Part shown: in pieces, positions 7,344 to 18,901 of the stretch
Layout: each line of letters starts with the position of its first letter
How positions within the stretch are numbered: position 1 is the stretch's first letter
Source of the DNA: Flavobacterium seoulense
GTDB lineage: Bacteria > Bacteroidota > Bacteroidia > Flavobacteriales > Flavobacteriaceae
DNA: 64,000 bases
Direction of reading: 5' to 3'
Assembly (NCBI RefSeq): GCF_000695795.1
Contig: NZ_JNCA01000017.1
Location: forward strand, 62,001 to 126,000
Program-made: the position numbers and the translations under genes
Notes under the pieces: model-generated
The model's input: only the letters and a program-made list of their open reading frames with translations
Database searches by the model: none
What the model was told of the DNA's origin: nothing

Positions 7344-7388
7344 GGTTTAGGTATTGAGTTAATCACTCAATGCCTAAACCATTTTTCG
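7344..7388 (+). terminator. Attenuator-like terminator between rplL and rpoB
   Basis: 16-bp stem with one G-T pair (7344-7359 with 7365-7380) followed by ATTTTTCG. The short T tract suggests partial termination, giving more ribosomal protein than polymerase mRNA, as is known for the rplL-rpoB gap of E. coli. The rest of the 268-bp gap is AT-rich without an evident promoter. Confidence 0.75.
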
Positions 7389-7589
7389 TATAATAAAATA
7401 GTGCATTTTATTATCATAATAATAAGTTTAAAATACGAAAAAGTTTTTGATCAGTACGAAGACAAAAAATACAGTCAATTTTAAGAATTGCTTTATTTTT
7501 AAAGATGTATTGATTACAAAAAGAAAGTATCAATTAAACAGTGTTTTACACAAAAAACTACTTTTTTTTAATCAAAATTTTGTCCATTG

Positions 7590-10500
7590 ATGATAACAAA
7601 TCAGACTGAAAGATTGAATTTTGCCTCTACAAAAAATATTCCTCAGTATCCGGATTTTCTGGATGTTCAGGTAAAATCTTTTCAAGATTTTTTTCAATTA
7701 GAAACTAAATCAGATGAAAGAGGCAACGAAGGTTTATACAACACCTTCATGGAAAACTTTCCAATTACAGATACAAGAAATAACTTTGTATTGGAATTTC
7801 TGGATTATTTTGTTGATCCACCACGTTATACAATTCAAGAATGTATCGAAAGAGGTCTTACACACAGTGTACCTTTAAAAGCAAGGTTAAAACTTTATTG
7901 TACTGACCCGGAGCACGAAGATTTTGAAACTATTGTTCAGGATGTTTATTTAGGAACAATTCCTTATATGACTCCAAGTGGAACTTTTGTTATTAACGGT
8001 GCTGAGCGTGTAGTTGTTTCTCAATTACACAGATCTCCAGGGGTTTTCTTCGGACAATCATTCCACGCAAATGGAACAAAATTATATTCTGCCAGAGTAA
8101 TTCCTTTTAAAGGATCCTGGATTGAATTTTCTACTGATATCAACAGTGTAATGTATGCTTATATCGATAGAAAGAAAAAATTACCTGTTACTACTTTATT
8201 CCGTGCAATTGGTTTTGAAAGAGATAAGGATATCCTTGAAATCTTTGACCTTGCTGAGGAAATTAAAGTTTCTAAAACAGGACTTAAAAAATATATCGGT
8301 AGAAAATTGGCTGCCCGTGTTTTGAATACATGGCATGAGGATTTCGTAGATGAGGATACAGGTGAGGTAGTTTCTATCGAACGTAACGAGATTATCCTTG
8401 ATCGTGATACTATTATCGATAAAGATAATGTTGAAGAGATCATCGAATCTAACGTTAAATCTATTTTGTTACATAAAGAAGATGCTAATCAGGCTGATTA
8501 CGCTATCATTCACAATACGTTACAAAAAGATCCAACAAACTCTGAAAAAGAAGCTGTTGAGCACATCTACCGTCAGTTGCGTAACGCAGAACCGCCTGAT
8601 GAAGAAACTGCTCGTGGTATTATAGATAAATTGTTCTTCTCTGACCAACGTTACAACTTAGGTGAAGTAGGTCGTTACAGAATGAACAAAAAATTAAGTC
8701 TTGATATCCCTATGGACAAACAAGTTTTGACCAAAGAAGATATCATTACTATCGTTAAGTATTTAATTGAGTTGATTAACGCTAAGGCAGATATCGATGA
8801 TATTGACCACTTATCAAACCGTCGTGTTAGAACAGTTGGTGAACAATTGTCTCAACAATTCGGTGTTGGTTTAGCACGTATGGCCAGAACTATTCGTGAG
8901 AGAATGAACGTTAGGGATAACGAGGTGTTTACACCAATTGATTTGATTAATGCTAAAACATTATCATCAGTTATCAACTCTTTCTTTGGTACGAACCAGT
9001 TATCTCAATTTATGGATCAAACGAATCCATTGGCTGAGATTACACACAAAAGAAGATTATCTGCACTTGGGCCAGGTGGACTTTCGAGAGAAAGAGCCGG
9101 ATTTGAGGTTCGTGACGTTCACTATACGCACTACGGACGTTTATGTCCTATTGAAACTCCTGAGGGACCAAACATTGGTTTGATTTCTTCTCTTGGTGTT
9201 TATGCTAAAGTAAACGGAATGGGATTCATTGAAACTCCTTACCGTAAAGTAACTAATGGTGTGGTTGATTTAGTTTCTGAGCCAACTTACCTAAGTGCTG
9301 AAGAAGAAGAAGGAATGTTGATTGCTCAGGCAAACATCGAAATGGAAGATTCTGGAAAAATTACTGCCGAAAACGTAATTGCGCGTGAAGAAGGTGATTT
9401 CCCGGTTATCGATCCTTCTAATGTACATTATACTGACGTTGCTCCTAACCAAATTGCTTCGATTTCTGCATCTTTAATTCCTTTCTTGGAGCATGATGAT
9501 GCGAACCGTGCGTTGATGGGATCTAACATGATGCGTCAGGCGGTTCCTTTGATTCGTCCTGAAGCTCCAATTGTAGGTACTGGTTTAGAGCGTCAGGTAG
9601 CTTCTGATTCTAGAGTATTGATCAATGCTGAAGGGCATGGTACTGTAGAATACGTAGATGCTAATATCATTACTATCAAATACGATCGTTCTGAAGAAGA
9701 AAGAATGGTAAGTTTTGATGCTGATGAAAAGACATACAACTTAATTAAATTCAGAAAAACGAACCAGGGAACAAGTATTAACCTGAAACCAATCGTAAGA
9801 AGAGGTGACAGAGTTATTCCTGGACAAGTATTGTCAGAAGGTTATGCTACTGAAAATGGAGAATTAGCTTTAGGTAGAAACTTAAAAGTAGCGTTCATGC
9901 CATGGAAAGGGTATAACTTCGAGGATGCTATTGTAATTTCTGAAAAAGTAGTTCGTGATGATATCTTTACATCAATCCACGTAGACGATTACTCATTAGA
10001 GGTAAGAGATACTAAATTAGGTAACGAAGAGTTAACGAATGATATTCCTAACGTTTCTGAAGAGGCTACTAAAGACTTAGATGAAAACGGTATGATTAGA
10101 ATTGGAGCCGAGGTAAAACCTGGTGATATTTTAATTGGAAAAATTACACCAAAAGGAGAATCTGATCCAACTCCGGAAGAGAAATTGCTTCGTGCAATCT
10201 TCGGTGATAAAGCTGGTGATGTAAAAGATGCTTCATTAAAAGCGTCTCCATCTTTACACGGTGTTGTTTTAGATAAAAAATTATTTGCAAGAGCTGTAAA
10301 AGATAAACGTAAACGTACTCAGGATAAAGATGCTTTAGGAGCATTGGAAATGGAGTTCGAAGTTAAATTTACAGAGTTAAAAGACAGGTTAATTGAAAAA
10401 CTTTTCTTGATTGTAAACGGAAAAACATCACAAGGTGTAATGAACGATTTGGGTGAAGAAGTTTTACCAAAAGGTAAAAAATATACTCAAAAAATGCTTT

Positions 10501-11402
10501 ACGCTGTTGAAGATTTTGCTCATTTAAGTAAAGGTCAATGGGTAGCTGATGATGCAACTAATAAATTAGTTAATGATTTGATTCATAACTATAAAATTAA
10601 GTTGAACGATTTACAAGGAGCTTTAAGAAGAGAGAAATTCACGATTACTGTTGGAGATGAATTACCATCAGGAATCTTGAAATTAGCTAAAGTTTATATC
10701 GCTAAGAAACGTAAGTTGAAAGTAGGGGATAAGATGGCGGGACGTCACGGTAACAAAGGTATTGTTGCAAGAATCGTTCGTCATGAAGATATGCCTTTCC
10801 TTGAAGACGGAACACCTGTAGATATCGTGTTGAACCCACTAGGGGTACCTTCTCGTATGAACATCGGTCAGATTTACGAAACTGTTCTTGGATGGGCTGG
10901 ACAAAAATTAGGTAGAAAATATGCTACTCCTATTTTTGACGGTGCTTCTCTTGACCAAATCAATGAATTGACTGACGAAGCTGGAATTCCACGTTTTGGA
11001 CATACACATCTTTATGATGGTGGTACAGGAGAGCGTTTCCATCAGGCAGCAACTGTGGGTGTAATTTACATGCTGAAATTAGGACACATGGTTGATGATA
11101 AGATGCACGCACGTTCTATCGGTCCATACTCGTTGATTACTCAACAACCATTGGGAGGTAAGGCTCAATTTGGAGGTCAGCGTTTTGGAGAGATGGAGGT
11201 TTGGGCACTTGAGGCTTATGGTGCTTCTAGTACACTACGTGAAATCTTAACAGTTAAATCTGATGACGTAATTGGTAGAGCAAAAACTTACGAAGCTATC
11301 GTTAAGGGTGAAACTATGCCAGAACCAGGCTTACCGGAATCATTCAATGTATTAATGCATGAATTGAAAGGTCTTGGATTAGACATTAGATTAGAAGAGT
11401 AA
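7590..11402 (+). CDS. rpoB: DNA-directed RNA polymerase subunit beta
   Basis: 1270-residue beta subunit, close to Flavobacterium RpoB from the first residues ([20 protein letters not shown]) to the end ([12 protein letters not shown]). The rifampicin region [19 protein letters not shown] keeps the usual sensitive residues Q, D, H and S. The lysines and [20 protein letters not shown] near the C-terminus are typical of the active-site face. The ATG at 7590 is preferred to a TTG one codon earlier. rpoC follows after 239 bp, an unusually long gap for this pair. Confidence 0.99.
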   Translation: MITNQTERLNFASTKNIPQYPDFLDVQVKSFQDFFQLETKSDERGNEGLYNTFMENFPITDTRNNFVLEFLDYFVDPPRYTIQECIERGLTHSVPLKARLKLYCTDPEHEDFETIVQDVYLGTIPYMTPSGTFVINGAERVVVSQLHRSPGVFFGQSFHANGTKLYSARVIPFKGSWIEFSTDINSVMYAYIDRKKKLPVTTLFRAIGFERDKDILEIFDLAEEIKVSKTGLKKYIGRKLAARVLNTWHEDFVDEDTGEVVSIERNEIILDRDTIIDKDNVEEIIESNVKSILLHKEDANQADYAIIHNTLQKDPTNSEKEAVEHIYRQLRNAEPPDEETARGIIDKLFFSDQRYNLGEVGRYRMNKKLSLDIPMDKQVLTKEDIITIVKYLIELINAKADIDDIDHLSNRRVRTVGEQLSQQFGVGLARMARTIRERMNVRDNEVFTPIDLINAKTLSSVINSFFGTNQLSQFMDQTNPLAEITHKRRLSALGPGGLSRERAGFEVRDVHYTHYGRLCPIETPEGPNIGLISSLGVYAKVNGMGFIETPYRKVTNGVVDLVSEPTYLSAEEEEGMLIAQANIEMEDSGKITAENVIAREEGDFPVIDPSNVHYTDVAPNQIASISASLIPFLEHDDANRALMGSNMMRQAVPLIRPEAPIVGTGLERQVASDSRVLINAEGHGTVEYVDANIITIKYDRSEEERMVSFDADEKTYNLIKFRKTNQGTSINLKPIVRRGDRVIPGQVLSEGYATENGELALGRNLKVAFMPWKGYNFEDAIVISEKVVRDDIFTSIHVDDYSLEVRDTKLGNEELTNDIPNVSEEATKDLDENGMIRIGAEVKPGDILIGKITPKGESDPTPEEKLLRAIFGDKAGDVKDASLKASPSLHGVVLDKKLFARAVKDKRKRTQDKDALGALEMEFEVKFTELKDRLIEKLFLIVNGKTSQGVMNDLGEEVLPKGKKYTQKMLYAVEDFAHLSKGQWVADDATNKLVNDLIHNYKIKLNDLQGALRREKFTITVGDELPSGILKLAKVYIAKKRKLKVGDKMAGRHGNKGIVARIVRHEDMPFLEDGTPVDIVLNPLGVPSRMNIGQIYETVLGWAGQKLGRKYATPIFDGASLDQINELTDEAGIPRFGHTHLYDGGTGERFHQAATVGVIYMLKLGHMVDDKMHARSIGPYSLITQQPLGGKAQFGGQRFGEMEVWALEAYGASSTLREILTVKSDDVIGRAKTYEAIVKGETMPEPGLPESFNVLMHELKGLGLDIRLEE

Positions 11403-11412
11403 AAAAGTTAGC

Positions 11413-11454
11413 AGTATTCAGTTTTCAGACAACAGTGTTTGAAAACTGAATACT
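11413..11454 (+). repeat. Inverted repeat between rpoB and rpoC
   Basis: 15-bp perfect arms (11413-11427 and 11440-11454) around a 12-nt loop that itself repeats pieces of the word CAGTTTTCA. Only a weak T tract follows. It belongs to the word-iterated hairpin class of this genome and may cause attenuation or processing between rpoB and rpoC. Confidence 0.8.
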
Positions 11455-11641
11455 CATTTATAAAAGTTTTTAGGATTTATACCCGTAAACCGTTCCGATT
11501 TTTTATACAAACCTAAAAGGTTTTATAACTAGCACTTCAAAATGTCGTTTGAAGTTTAGAGAAGTAATTCGAGGTAGTGGTTTTATGAATTTCATTAACC
11601 AAAATCAATTTTTAATTGCAAATAAATCAATAGTAAAAACT

Positions 11642-14600
11642 ATGATGAATAATAGAAATAATAACAAAGAGAAAAACCAGGTAAAAAGGTTTGACAAAAT
11701 TTCGATAGGACTAGCTTCTCCAGAATCAATCTTGAAAGAATCAAGAGGTGAAGTTTTAAAGCCGGAAACTATCAACTATAGAACTCACAAACCAGAGCGT
11801 GACGGACTTTTCTGCGAAAGAATCTTCGGACCAGTAAAAGATTTTGAATGTGCTTGTGGTAAATACAAAAGAATTCGTTACAAAGGAATTATTTGTGACC
11901 GTTGTGGTGTTGAAGTTACGGAGAAAAAAGTACGTCGTGACAGAGTTGGACACATCAACTTGGTGGTGCCAATTGCTCACATTTGGTATTTCCGTTCTCT
12001 TCCTAATAAAATTGGTTATATCCTTGGACTTCCGTCTAAGAAATTAGATATGATCATTTACTACGAAAGATACGTAGTAATTCAGGCAGGTATTGCTAAA
12101 AATGCAGATGGAGAATCTTTACAAAGATTAGACTTCTTAACTGAAGAAGAGTATTTGAATATTTTAGATACACTTCCACAGGACAACCAATATTTAGATG
12201 ATTTTGATCCTAATAAATTTGTTGCCAAAATGGGAGCAGAGTGTATTATGGATTTATTAGCTCGTATTGATTTAGATCAATTGTCTTACCAATTAAGACA
12301 CTCAGCTAATAACGAAACGTCTAAACAACGTAAAACAGAAGCATTAAAAAGATTACAAGTTGTAGAATCTTTCCGTGAGTCTAACTTAAATCGCGAAAAT
12401 CGTCCTGAGTGGATGATTATGAAGGTGGTTCCTGTTATTCCACCAGAATTACGTCCGTTGGTGCCACTTGATGGAGGTCGTTTTGCAACTTCAGATTTGA
12501 ATGACTTATACCGTCGTGTAATTATTCGTAACAACCGTTTGAAAAGATTAATGGAGATTAAAGCTCCTGAAGTTATCTTGAGAAACGAAAAACGTATGTT
12601 ACAAGAATCTGTAGATTCATTATTTGATAACACTCGTAAAGCTTCTGCTGTTAAAACAGAATCTAACAGACCATTAAAATCATTATCTGACTCATTAAAA
12701 GGTAAGCAAGGACGTTTCCGTCAAAACTTACTTGGAAAACGTGTGGATTATTCTGCTCGTTCGGTAATTGTCGTTGGTCCTGAGTTAAAAATGTTCGAGT
12801 GTGGTCTTCCAAAAGACATGGCTGCTGAACTTTACAAACCTTTCGTTATCCGTAAGCTTATCGAAAGAGGAATTGTAAAAACAGTTAAATCAGCTAAGAA
12901 AATCATCGATAAAAAAGAGCCTGTAGTATGGGATATCCTTGAAAATGTAATTAAAGGACACCCGGTATTACTTAACCGTGCTCCTACTTTGCACCGTTTG
13001 GGTATTCAGGCTTTCCAGCCAAAATTAATTGAGGGTAAAGCGATTCAATTACACCCATTAACGTGTACGGCTTTCAACGCAGATTTCGACGGTGACCAGA
13101 TGGCAGTTCACTTGCCATTAGGACCAGAAGCAATCCTTGAAGCTCAATTATTAATGCTTGCTTCTCACAATATCCTGAACCCTGCAAATGGTGCTCCTAT
13201 TACAGTACCATCTCAGGACATGGTTTTGGGTCTTTATTATATGACCAAAGAGCGTTTGACTACTCCTGAAAAGAAAATTTTAGGAGAAGGATTGACTTTT
13301 TACTCTGCTGAGGAAGTAAACATTGCCTTAAACGAAGGTAGATTAGAATTGAATGCTCGTGTAAAAATCAGAGCTAAAGATTTTAATGAAGAAGGAGAAT
13401 TGGTTTACCAAATTATCCAAACAACTGCAGGACGTGTATTATTTAATGAAGTAGTACCACCAGCTGCAGGATATATCAATGAAGTATTGACTAAGAAAAA
13501 CTTAAGAGATATTATCGGTCACGTATTAAATTCAACAAGTGTACCTGAAACGGCTGCATTCTTGGATAACATGAAAGATATGGGGTATAAATTCGCATTC
13601 CGCGGAGGATTATCATTCTCATTAGGTGATATTAGAATTCCTGAACAAAAAACACAATTGATTGCTGATGCAAGAGAGCAGGTTGAAGGAATTTCTGCTA
13701 ACTATAACATGGGTCTTATTACTAATAACGAGCGTTACAACCAGGTTATTGACGTATGGACTTCTGCCAATGCACAATTGACAGAATTAGCAATGAAAAA
13801 CATTAGAGAAGACCAACAAGGATTCAACTCTGTGTATATGATGCTTGACTCTGGAGCTCGTGGATCTAAAGAGCAGATTCGTCAGTTAACTGGTATGCGT
13901 GGTTTGATGGCTAAGCCTAAAAAATCTACTGCCGGTGGTGGTGAGATTATTGAAAACCCGATTCTTTCTAACTTTAAGGAAGGTCTTTCTATCCTTGAGT
14001 ACTTTATCTCTACTCACGGTGCTCGTAAAGGTCTTGCGGATACGGCTCTTAAAACTGCCGATGCGGGTTACTTAACTCGTCGTTTACATGACGTTTCTCA
14101 AGACGTTATTGTTAACATCGAGGATTGTGGTACGCTTAGAGGTGTTGAAGTTTCGGCATTGAAAAAGAATGAGGAAATCGTTGAGTCATTAGGAGAAAGA
14201 ATTCTTGGACGTGTGGCGTTACAAGACGTTATTAATCCATTGACTAATGAAGTATTAGTGGCTTCTGGTGAGCAAATAACTGAAGGTATTGTTAAAGCTA
14301 TCGAAGCTTCTCCATTAGAAAGTGTGGAAGTTCGTTCTCCATTAACTTGTGAGGCTACCAAAGGTATTTGTGCTAAATGTTACGGACGTAACTTGGCAAC
14401 TGGAAAAATGACTCAAAGAGGTGAGGCAGTAGGTGTAATTGCTGCTCAGTCTATTGGAGAGCCGGGTACACAGTTAACGCTTCGTACGTTCCACGTTGGA
14501 GGGGTTGCCGGAGGTATCTCTGAAGAGTCTAGCATTGTTGCTAAATTCCCAGGAAAACTTGAAGTTGAAGATTTAAAAACAGTAAAAGGAGAAGACAGCG

Positions 14601-15952
14601 AAGGAAACGAAGTGGATATCGTAGTGTCTCGTTCTACTGAATTGAAATTAGTTGATGAGAAAACAGGTATTGTTTTAAATACTCACAATATTCCTTACGG
14701 ATCTAGTATTTATGTAAAAGACGGTCAGTCTATTGCAAAAGGAGATGTAATCTGTAAGTGGGATCCATATAATGGTGTAATTGTTTCTGAGTTTACCGGT
14801 AAGATTGCTTACGAAGATTTAGAGCAAGGACAAACGTTCATGGTTGAAATCGATGAGCAGACAGGATTCCAGGAAAAAGTAATTTCTGAAGCTAGAAATA
14901 AAAAATTAATCCCTACTTTATTAGTTTATGGTAAAGATGGTGAATTGATTCGTTCTTACAACTTACCAGTTGGTGCACACCTTATGGTAGAAGATGGAGA
15001 GAAAATTAAAGCAGGTAAAGTATTGGTTAAAATCCCACGTCGTTCTTCTAAATCAGGAGATATCACGGGAGGTTTACCAAGAATTACTGAACTTTTAGAA
15101 GCTCGTAACCCATCTAACCCAGCTGTAGTTTCTGAAATTGATGGTGTAGTTTCTTTTGGAAAAATCAAAAGAGGTAACCGTGAGATTGTTATCGAATCTA
15201 AATTTGGTGAGATTAAAAAGTATTTAGTTAAACTTTCCAGCCAAATCTTAGTACAGGAAAATGACTTTGTAAGAGCAGGTTCACCTTTATCTGATGGAGC
15301 TATTACTCCGGATGATATCTTAAGAATCCAAGGACCATCAGCTGTTCAGCAGTATTTGGTTAATGAGATTCAAGAGGTTTACCGTTTACAAGGGGTAAAA
15401 ATTAATGACAAGCACTTTGAGGTAGTTATTCGTCAAATGATGCGTAAAGTTCAGGTTCAGGATCCAGGAGATACTTTATTCTTAGAAGATCAATTGATCC
15501 ATACTAAAGACTTTATCGTTGAAAATGATAAGTTATACGGAATGAAAGTGGTTGAGGATGCAGGTGATTCGGCTAACTTAAAAGAAGGTCAAATTGTAAC
15601 GCCTCGTCAATTAAGAGACGAAAACTCATTATTGAAACGTACTGATAAGAATTTAGTTGTAGCACGTGATGTAGTTACTGCAACTGCAACTCCAATCTTA
15701 CAAGGTATTACAAGAGCTTCGTTACAAACTAAGTCATTTATCTCTGCTGCTTCATTCCAGGAAACAACTAAAGTGTTAAATGAGGCTGCTGTAGCAGGTA
15801 AAGTGGACCTTTTAGAAGGATTGAAAGAGAATGTTATTGTAGGACACAGAATCCCTGCTGGTACAGGTATGAGAGAATACGATAATGCTATTGTAGGTTC
15901 TAAAGAAGATTACAACGATATGATGGCAAACAAAGAAGAATATATTTATTAA
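11642..15952 (+). CDS. rpoC: DNA-directed RNA polymerase subunit beta'
   Basis: 1436-residue beta' subunit. It contains the N-terminal zinc site ([19 protein letters not shown]), the catalytic [12 protein letters not shown] motif that holds Mg, and the second zinc site with [14 protein letters not shown]. The start [17 protein letters not shown] at 11642 is chosen by similarity to Flavobacterium RpoC; the frame is open further upstream (to 11549), but that extension lacks family features. A clear terminator follows at 15979-16018. Confidence 0.98.
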   Translation: MMNNRNNNKEKNQVKRFDKISIGLASPESILKESRGEVLKPETINYRTHKPERDGLFCERIFGPVKDFECACGKYKRIRYKGIICDRCGVEVTEKKVRRDRVGHINLVVPIAHIWYFRSLPNKIGYILGLPSKKLDMIIYYERYVVIQAGIAKNADGESLQRLDFLTEEEYLNILDTLPQDNQYLDDFDPNKFVAKMGAECIMDLLARIDLDQLSYQLRHSANNETSKQRKTEALKRLQVVESFRESNLNRENRPEWMIMKVVPVIPPELRPLVPLDGGRFATSDLNDLYRRVIIRNNRLKRLMEIKAPEVILRNEKRMLQESVDSLFDNTRKASAVKTESNRPLKSLSDSLKGKQGRFRQNLLGKRVDYSARSVIVVGPELKMFECGLPKDMAAELYKPFVIRKLIERGIVKTVKSAKKIIDKKEPVVWDILENVIKGHPVLLNRAPTLHRLGIQAFQPKLIEGKAIQLHPLTCTAFNADFDGDQMAVHLPLGPEAILEAQLLMLASHNILNPANGAPITVPSQDMVLGLYYMTKERLTTPEKKILGEGLTFYSAEEVNIALNEGRLELNARVKIRAKDFNEEGELVYQIIQTTAGRVLFNEVVPPAAGYINEVLTKKNLRDIIGHVLNSTSVPETAAFLDNMKDMGYKFAFRGGLSFSLGDIRIPEQKTQLIADAREQVEGISANYNMGLITNNERYNQVIDVWTSANAQLTELAMKNIREDQQGFNSVYMMLDSGARGSKEQIRQLTGMRGLMAKPKKSTAGGGEIIENPILSNFKEGLSILEYFISTHGARKGLADTALKTADAGYLTRRLHDVSQDVIVNIEDCGTLRGVEVSALKKNEEIVESLGERILGRVALQDVINPLTNEVLVASGEQITEGIVKAIEASPLESVEVRSPLTCEATKGICAKCYGRNLATGKMTQRGEAVGVIAAQSIGEPGTQLTLRTFHVGGVAGGISEESSIVAKFPGKLEVEDLKTVKGEDSEGNEVDIVVSRSTELKLVDEKTGIVLNTHNIPYGSSIYVKDGQSIAKGDVICKWDPYNGVIVSEFTGKIAYEDLEQGQTFMVEIDEQTGFQEKVISEARNKKLIPTLLVYGKDGELIRSYNLPVGAHLMVEDGEKIKAGKVLVKIPRRSSKSGDITGGLPRITELLEARNPSNPAVVSEIDGVVSFGKIKRGNREIVIESKFGEIKKYLVKLSSQILVQENDFVRAGSPLSDGAITPDDILRIQGPSAVQQYLVNEIQEVYRLQGVKINDKHFEVVIRQMMRKVQVQDPGDTLFLEDQLIHTKDFIVENDKLYGMKVVEDAGDSANLKEGQIVTPRQLRDENSLLKRTDKNLVVARDVVTATATPILQGITRASLQTKSFISAASFQETTKVLNEAAVAGKVDLLEGLKENVIVGHRIPAGTGMREYDNAIVGSKEDYNDMMANKEEYIY

Positions 15953-15978
15953 TAAATAATAATATACTTTGTATTTAA

Positions 15979-16018
15979 AAATAGAAAGATTACCTCGTGT
16001 AGTCTTTCTATTTTTTTT
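15979..16018 (+). terminator. Terminator after rpoC
   Basis: Stem AATAGAAAGA/TCTTTCTATT followed by eight T. It ends the large tRNA-tuf-rpl-rpo unit. Confidence 0.85.
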
Positions 16019-16051
16019 ACTTTTAACTTTTTAGTTTAAAAAAGATCTGAT

Positions 16052-16354
16052 ATGAAAGAACAACAAGAACAAATTAATATTGAATTAGATGAAAAAACAG
16101 CCGAAGGGATTTATTCTAATCTGGCTATAATTAATCATTCTCCTTCGGAGTTCGTTTTAGATTTTGTTAGCATTATGCCTGGTGTGCCTAAGGCTAAAGT
16201 GAAATCAAGAATTGTTTTAACTCCACAACATGCCAAAAGATTGTTGAAAGCAATGAGTGAAAATATTCATCGTTTTGAAGTGGCTCATGGCGAAATTAAA
16301 GATGTAGAACAAGTACCTATTCCGTTGAATTTTGGTCCTGCAGGACAAGCATAA
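16052..16354 (+). CDS. DUF3467 family protein
   Basis: 100-residue protein starting MKEQQEQINIELDEKTAEGIYSNL without signal peptide. I recognise the DUF3467 pattern: YSNLAIINHSPSEFVLDFV, a VKSRIVLTPQHAKRLLKAM stretch, and an acidic end. The function is unknown. The family is commonly found just after rpoC in Bacteroidota, as here, behind a terminator and 100 bp away, which suggests a link to transcription or simply conserved synteny. Confidence 0.8.
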   Translation: MKEQQEQINIELDEKTAEGIYSNLAIINHSPSEFVLDFVSIMPGVPKAKVKSRIVLTPQHAKRLLKAMSENIHRFEVAHGEIKDVEQVPIPLNFGPAGQA

Positions 16355-16362
16355 AATTATAA

Positions 16363-16388
16363 AGGCTTTCATTTATTGAGAGCCTTTT
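16363..16388 (+). terminator. Terminator after the DUF3467 gene
   Basis: Stem AGGCTTTC/GAGAGCCT (one G-T pair) followed by seven T. Confidence 0.8.
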
Positions 16389-16484
16389 TTTATTTGTTTC
16401 GGGATAATATTACTCTTTTTTTAGTAGCTAAACGAGTTTTATAGTAGTTTATCGGAAATGTTTTTTACTGGTTTTATATTGCAA

Positions 16485-16492
16485 TAGATTTG
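16485..16492 (+). promoter_or_regulatory. Putative promoter of the small exported protein gene
   Basis: TAGATTTG fits TAnnTTTG and lies 36 bp before the ATG at 16528. No clear -33 TTG is present. Confidence 0.4.
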
Positions 16493-16527
16493 TTTCATAA
16501 TAAAATCATAACCAAAGAAACAAGGCC

Positions 16528-16881
16528 ATGAATAATTCAAAAGCAAATAAAACTACTTCAAAATCAGTACAATTTATAGCTGTATTTGTAATGTTTTTTA
16601 TGTTTTCTTTTTCAGCTTTTAGCCAGTCTCAAACAGCTTCTACTACTGATTTTAATGATAAAATTGAAACAGTGAATGTAAAGTTAGAAAGTTCAAGAGC
16701 TACTTCTAACATGGAGTTTGCACTTTGGTTCATGGGAACAAAACAAGATCCTAATGCTGCAATTTCTACAGAAGGAACTAATACTAAAAAAATGATTATG
16801 ACTTCTGGAATAGCTCCAAATCGTTTATTGATTAAAGCTTTTTTAAAAAAAGTTGTAAACTATGAAAATGCATTATCTTAA
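16528..16881 (+). CDS. Small exported protein of unknown function
   Basis: 117 residues. I do not recognise a family. An N-terminal signal peptide is evident: a lysine-containing head (NNSKANKTTSK), a hydrophobic core FIAVFVMFFMFSFSAF, and a likely cleavage after SAFSQ. The mature part (about 85 residues) is polar, has no Cys, and includes NMEFALWFMGTKQDPNA and a Lys-rich end. It stands alone between two terminators, the second shared with the convergent prfC, and has its own promoter-like element, so it is probably a single-gene unit. Confidence 0.75.
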   Translation: MNNSKANKTTSKSVQFIAVFVMFFMFSFSAFSQSQTASTTDFNDKIETVNVKLESSRATSNMEFALWFMGTKQDPNAAISTEGTNTKKMIMTSGIAPNRLLIKAFLKKVVNYENALS

Positions 16882-16897
16882 TTGATAAATAAAGTAT

Positions 16898-16939
16898 AAA
16901 AAAAACGTCCCGAAGTAATTTATCGGGACGTTTTTTTTT
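16898..16939. terminator. Bidirectional terminator between the small exported protein gene and prfC
   Basis: Near-perfect stem around ACGTCCCGA/TCGGGACGT flanked by an A run on one side and nine T on the other, so it serves both converging genes. Confidence 0.9.
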
Positions 16940-16958
16940 ATGAAGTAAAGTGTTGTTT

Positions 16959-18548
16959 TTAGTCCAATTCTGAAGTAAAAAACAATTTAACACTTGGATA
17001 TTTATTTTGTGTCATTTGGATGGTAAAATCCGAATCGGCTAAGAATACTAATTGATCGTATTTATCTTTGGCAAGGAATTTTTGCTTGATTCTTTTAAAT
17101 TCTTTGAATTCCTCATTTTTAACATCATCAGGTTTTACCCAGCAAGCTTTGTGAACAGGGAAATTCTCATACGTACATTTGGCACCATATTCATGCTCTA
17201 AACGGTATTGAATTACTTCATATTGAAGTGCTCCTACAGTTCCAATTACTTTTCGATTGTTCATTTCTAAAGTAAACAACTGCGCCACACCTTCGTCCAT
17301 TAATTGATCCACACCTTTGTCAAGCTGTTTTGCTTTCATTGGATCGGCATTATTGATGTATCTAAAGTGTTCCGGAGAGAAACTTGGGATTCCTTTGAAA
17401 TTCATGATTTCACCTTCGGTTAAAGTGTCTCCAATTTTGAAATTTCCGGTATCATGTAGTCCAACAATGTCTCCAGGATAAGAGATGTCTACAATTTCTT
17501 TTTTCTCAGCAAAAAAAGCATTCGGACTGGAGAATTTTAAATTTTTCTTTTGGCGAACGTGATAATACGGTTTGTTTCTTTCGAAAGTTCCCGAAACAAT
17601 TTTGATAAAGGCCAAACGGTCACGATGTTTTGGATCCATATTAGCATGGATTTTAAATACAAATCCGGAAAGTTTTTCTTCTTTTGGATCAACTAAGCGG
17701 GTTTCAGATTCTTTTGGTCTTGGCGAAGGAGCAATAGTAACAAAACAATCTAATAATTCCCGAACACCAAAATTATTTAAAGCCGAACCAAAAAATACAG
17801 GCTGTAATTTTCCGTCCAAATAATCCTGTTGATTGAATTTTGGATACACTTCATCAATTAATTCTAGTTCTTCACGAAGTCTATCAGCTGGTTTTTGACC
17901 AATTATTTTTTCTAATTCAGGATTTTGAACATCCGAAAAAGCAATCGTTTCCTCAATGTTTTTACGGCTGTCTCCGCTAAATAAGTTAATGTTTTGTTCC
18001 CAAAGATTGTAAATTCCCTGAAAATCATAACCCATTCCAATAGGGAAACTTAAAGGAGTAACAGTAAGTCCTAATTTTTGTTCTACTTCGTCCATCAAAT
18101 CAAAAGCGTCGTGTCCTTCGCGGTCTAATTTGTTGATGAAAACAATAATGGGGATTTTTCGCATTCTACAAACAGCAACTAACTTTTCAGTTTGTTCCTC
18201 AACCCCCTTAGCAACGTCAATAACCACAATCACACTGTCAACAGCGGTTAAGGTTCTAAAAGTGTCTTCGGCAAAATCCTTGTGTCCGGGAGTATCAAGT
18301 ATATTGATTTTTTTGTCTTTATAGTTGAATGCCAAAACAGAAGTAGATACCGAGATTCCTCTTTGACGTTCAATTTCCATGAAGTCACTGGTAGCTCCTT
18401 TTTTTATTTTGTTGTTTTTTACAGCTCCTGCTTCCTGGATTGCTCCTCCAAACAGCAATAATTTTTCAGTAAGAGTAGTTTTTCCGGCATCGGGGTGCGA
18501 GATAATTCCAAAGGTTCGTCGACGTTGTATTTCTTTTAAAAAGCTCAT
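16959..18548 (-). CDS. prfC: Peptide chain release factor RF3
   Basis: 529-residue GTPase that recycles RF1/RF2 after termination. It has the RF3-type P-loop SHPDAGKTTLTEKLL, IERQRGISVSTSV (G2), DTPGHKDFAEDT (G3), NKLDREGHD (G4), and a C-terminal domain ending ADSDFTIQMTQNKYPSVKLF. Length matches RF3 rather than EF-G or LepA. It is a single gene with a TACTTTTG element on the minus strand at 18575-18568 and a shared terminator downstream. Confidence 0.97.
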   Translation of the reverse strand: MSFLKEIQRRRTFGIISHPDAGKTTLTEKLLLFGGAIQEAGAVKNNKIKKGATSDFMEIERQRGISVSTSVLAFNYKDKKINILDTPGHKDFAEDTFRTLTAVDSVIVVIDVAKGVEEQTEKLVAVCRMRKIPIIVFINKLDREGHDAFDLMDEVEQKLGLTVTPLSFPIGMGYDFQGIYNLWEQNINLFSGDSRKNIEETIAFSDVQNPELEKIIGQKPADRLREELELIDEVYPKFNQQDYLDGKLQPVFFGSALNNFGVRELLDCFVTIAPSPRPKESETRLVDPKEEKLSGFVFKIHANMDPKHRDRLAFIKIVSGTFERNKPYYHVRQKKNLKFSSPNAFFAEKKEIVDISYPGDIVGLHDTGNFKIGDTLTEGEIMNFKGIPSFSPEHFRYINNADPMKAKQLDKGVDQLMDEGVAQLFTLEMNNRKVIGTVGALQYEVIQYRLEHEYGAKCTYENFPVHKACWVKPDDVKNEEFKEFKRIKQKFLAKDKYDQLVFLADSDFTIQMTQNKYPSVKLFFTSELD

Positions 18549-18567
18549 ATTTCGTATAAATAGTTTG

Positions 18568-18575
18568 CAAAAGTA
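18568..18575 (-). promoter_or_regulatory. Putative prfC promoter
   Basis: TACTTTTG on the minus strand fits TAnnTTTG, 20 bp before the prfC ATG. Confidence 0.5.
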
Positions 18576-18901
18576 CTATTTATATATGCGATTTAAAAAT
18601 AAATAAGTCATCACTTGATTTACTGATTTTTAGTAAAAGATTCAGGCTTTTTATTTTATTGGTCTCAGTGATAGAAAGGCTTCAAGGAAGAGCTTTCTTT
18701 TTTCGAAGATAATTTTTTGTTAATAGTCAGGTGGAAACTTGTATAATGTAATTGAATTGCTATTTTTGTTCGTTTTTATTAAAATAAAATTTACGTATTA
18801 TTCTTTTAAATTGATGATTTATCAGAATGATAATTCGATAAAGAAATAAGGTTCAGATTCCAATTAAAAAATTAAAGTTACCAAAAGTAAAATCCTTAAG
18901 A
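18576..18901 (+). promoter_or_regulatory. Divergent intergenic region with promoter of the foldase gene
   Basis: TTG at 18739-18741 and TATTTTTG at 18761-18768 are separated by 19 bp, the classical Bacteroidota spacing. The leader to the ATG at 18902 would be about 125 nt and is AT-rich with no clear structure. I see no gene or RNA in the rest of this 326-bp stretch. Confidence 0.55.

Noticed and set aside
16441..16527. Sigma-54 promoter before the small exported protein gene
   Set aside because: TGG and TTGC are present but the GG to GC distance is 11, not 12, and C/A are missing in the -24 part; TAGATTTG fits better.
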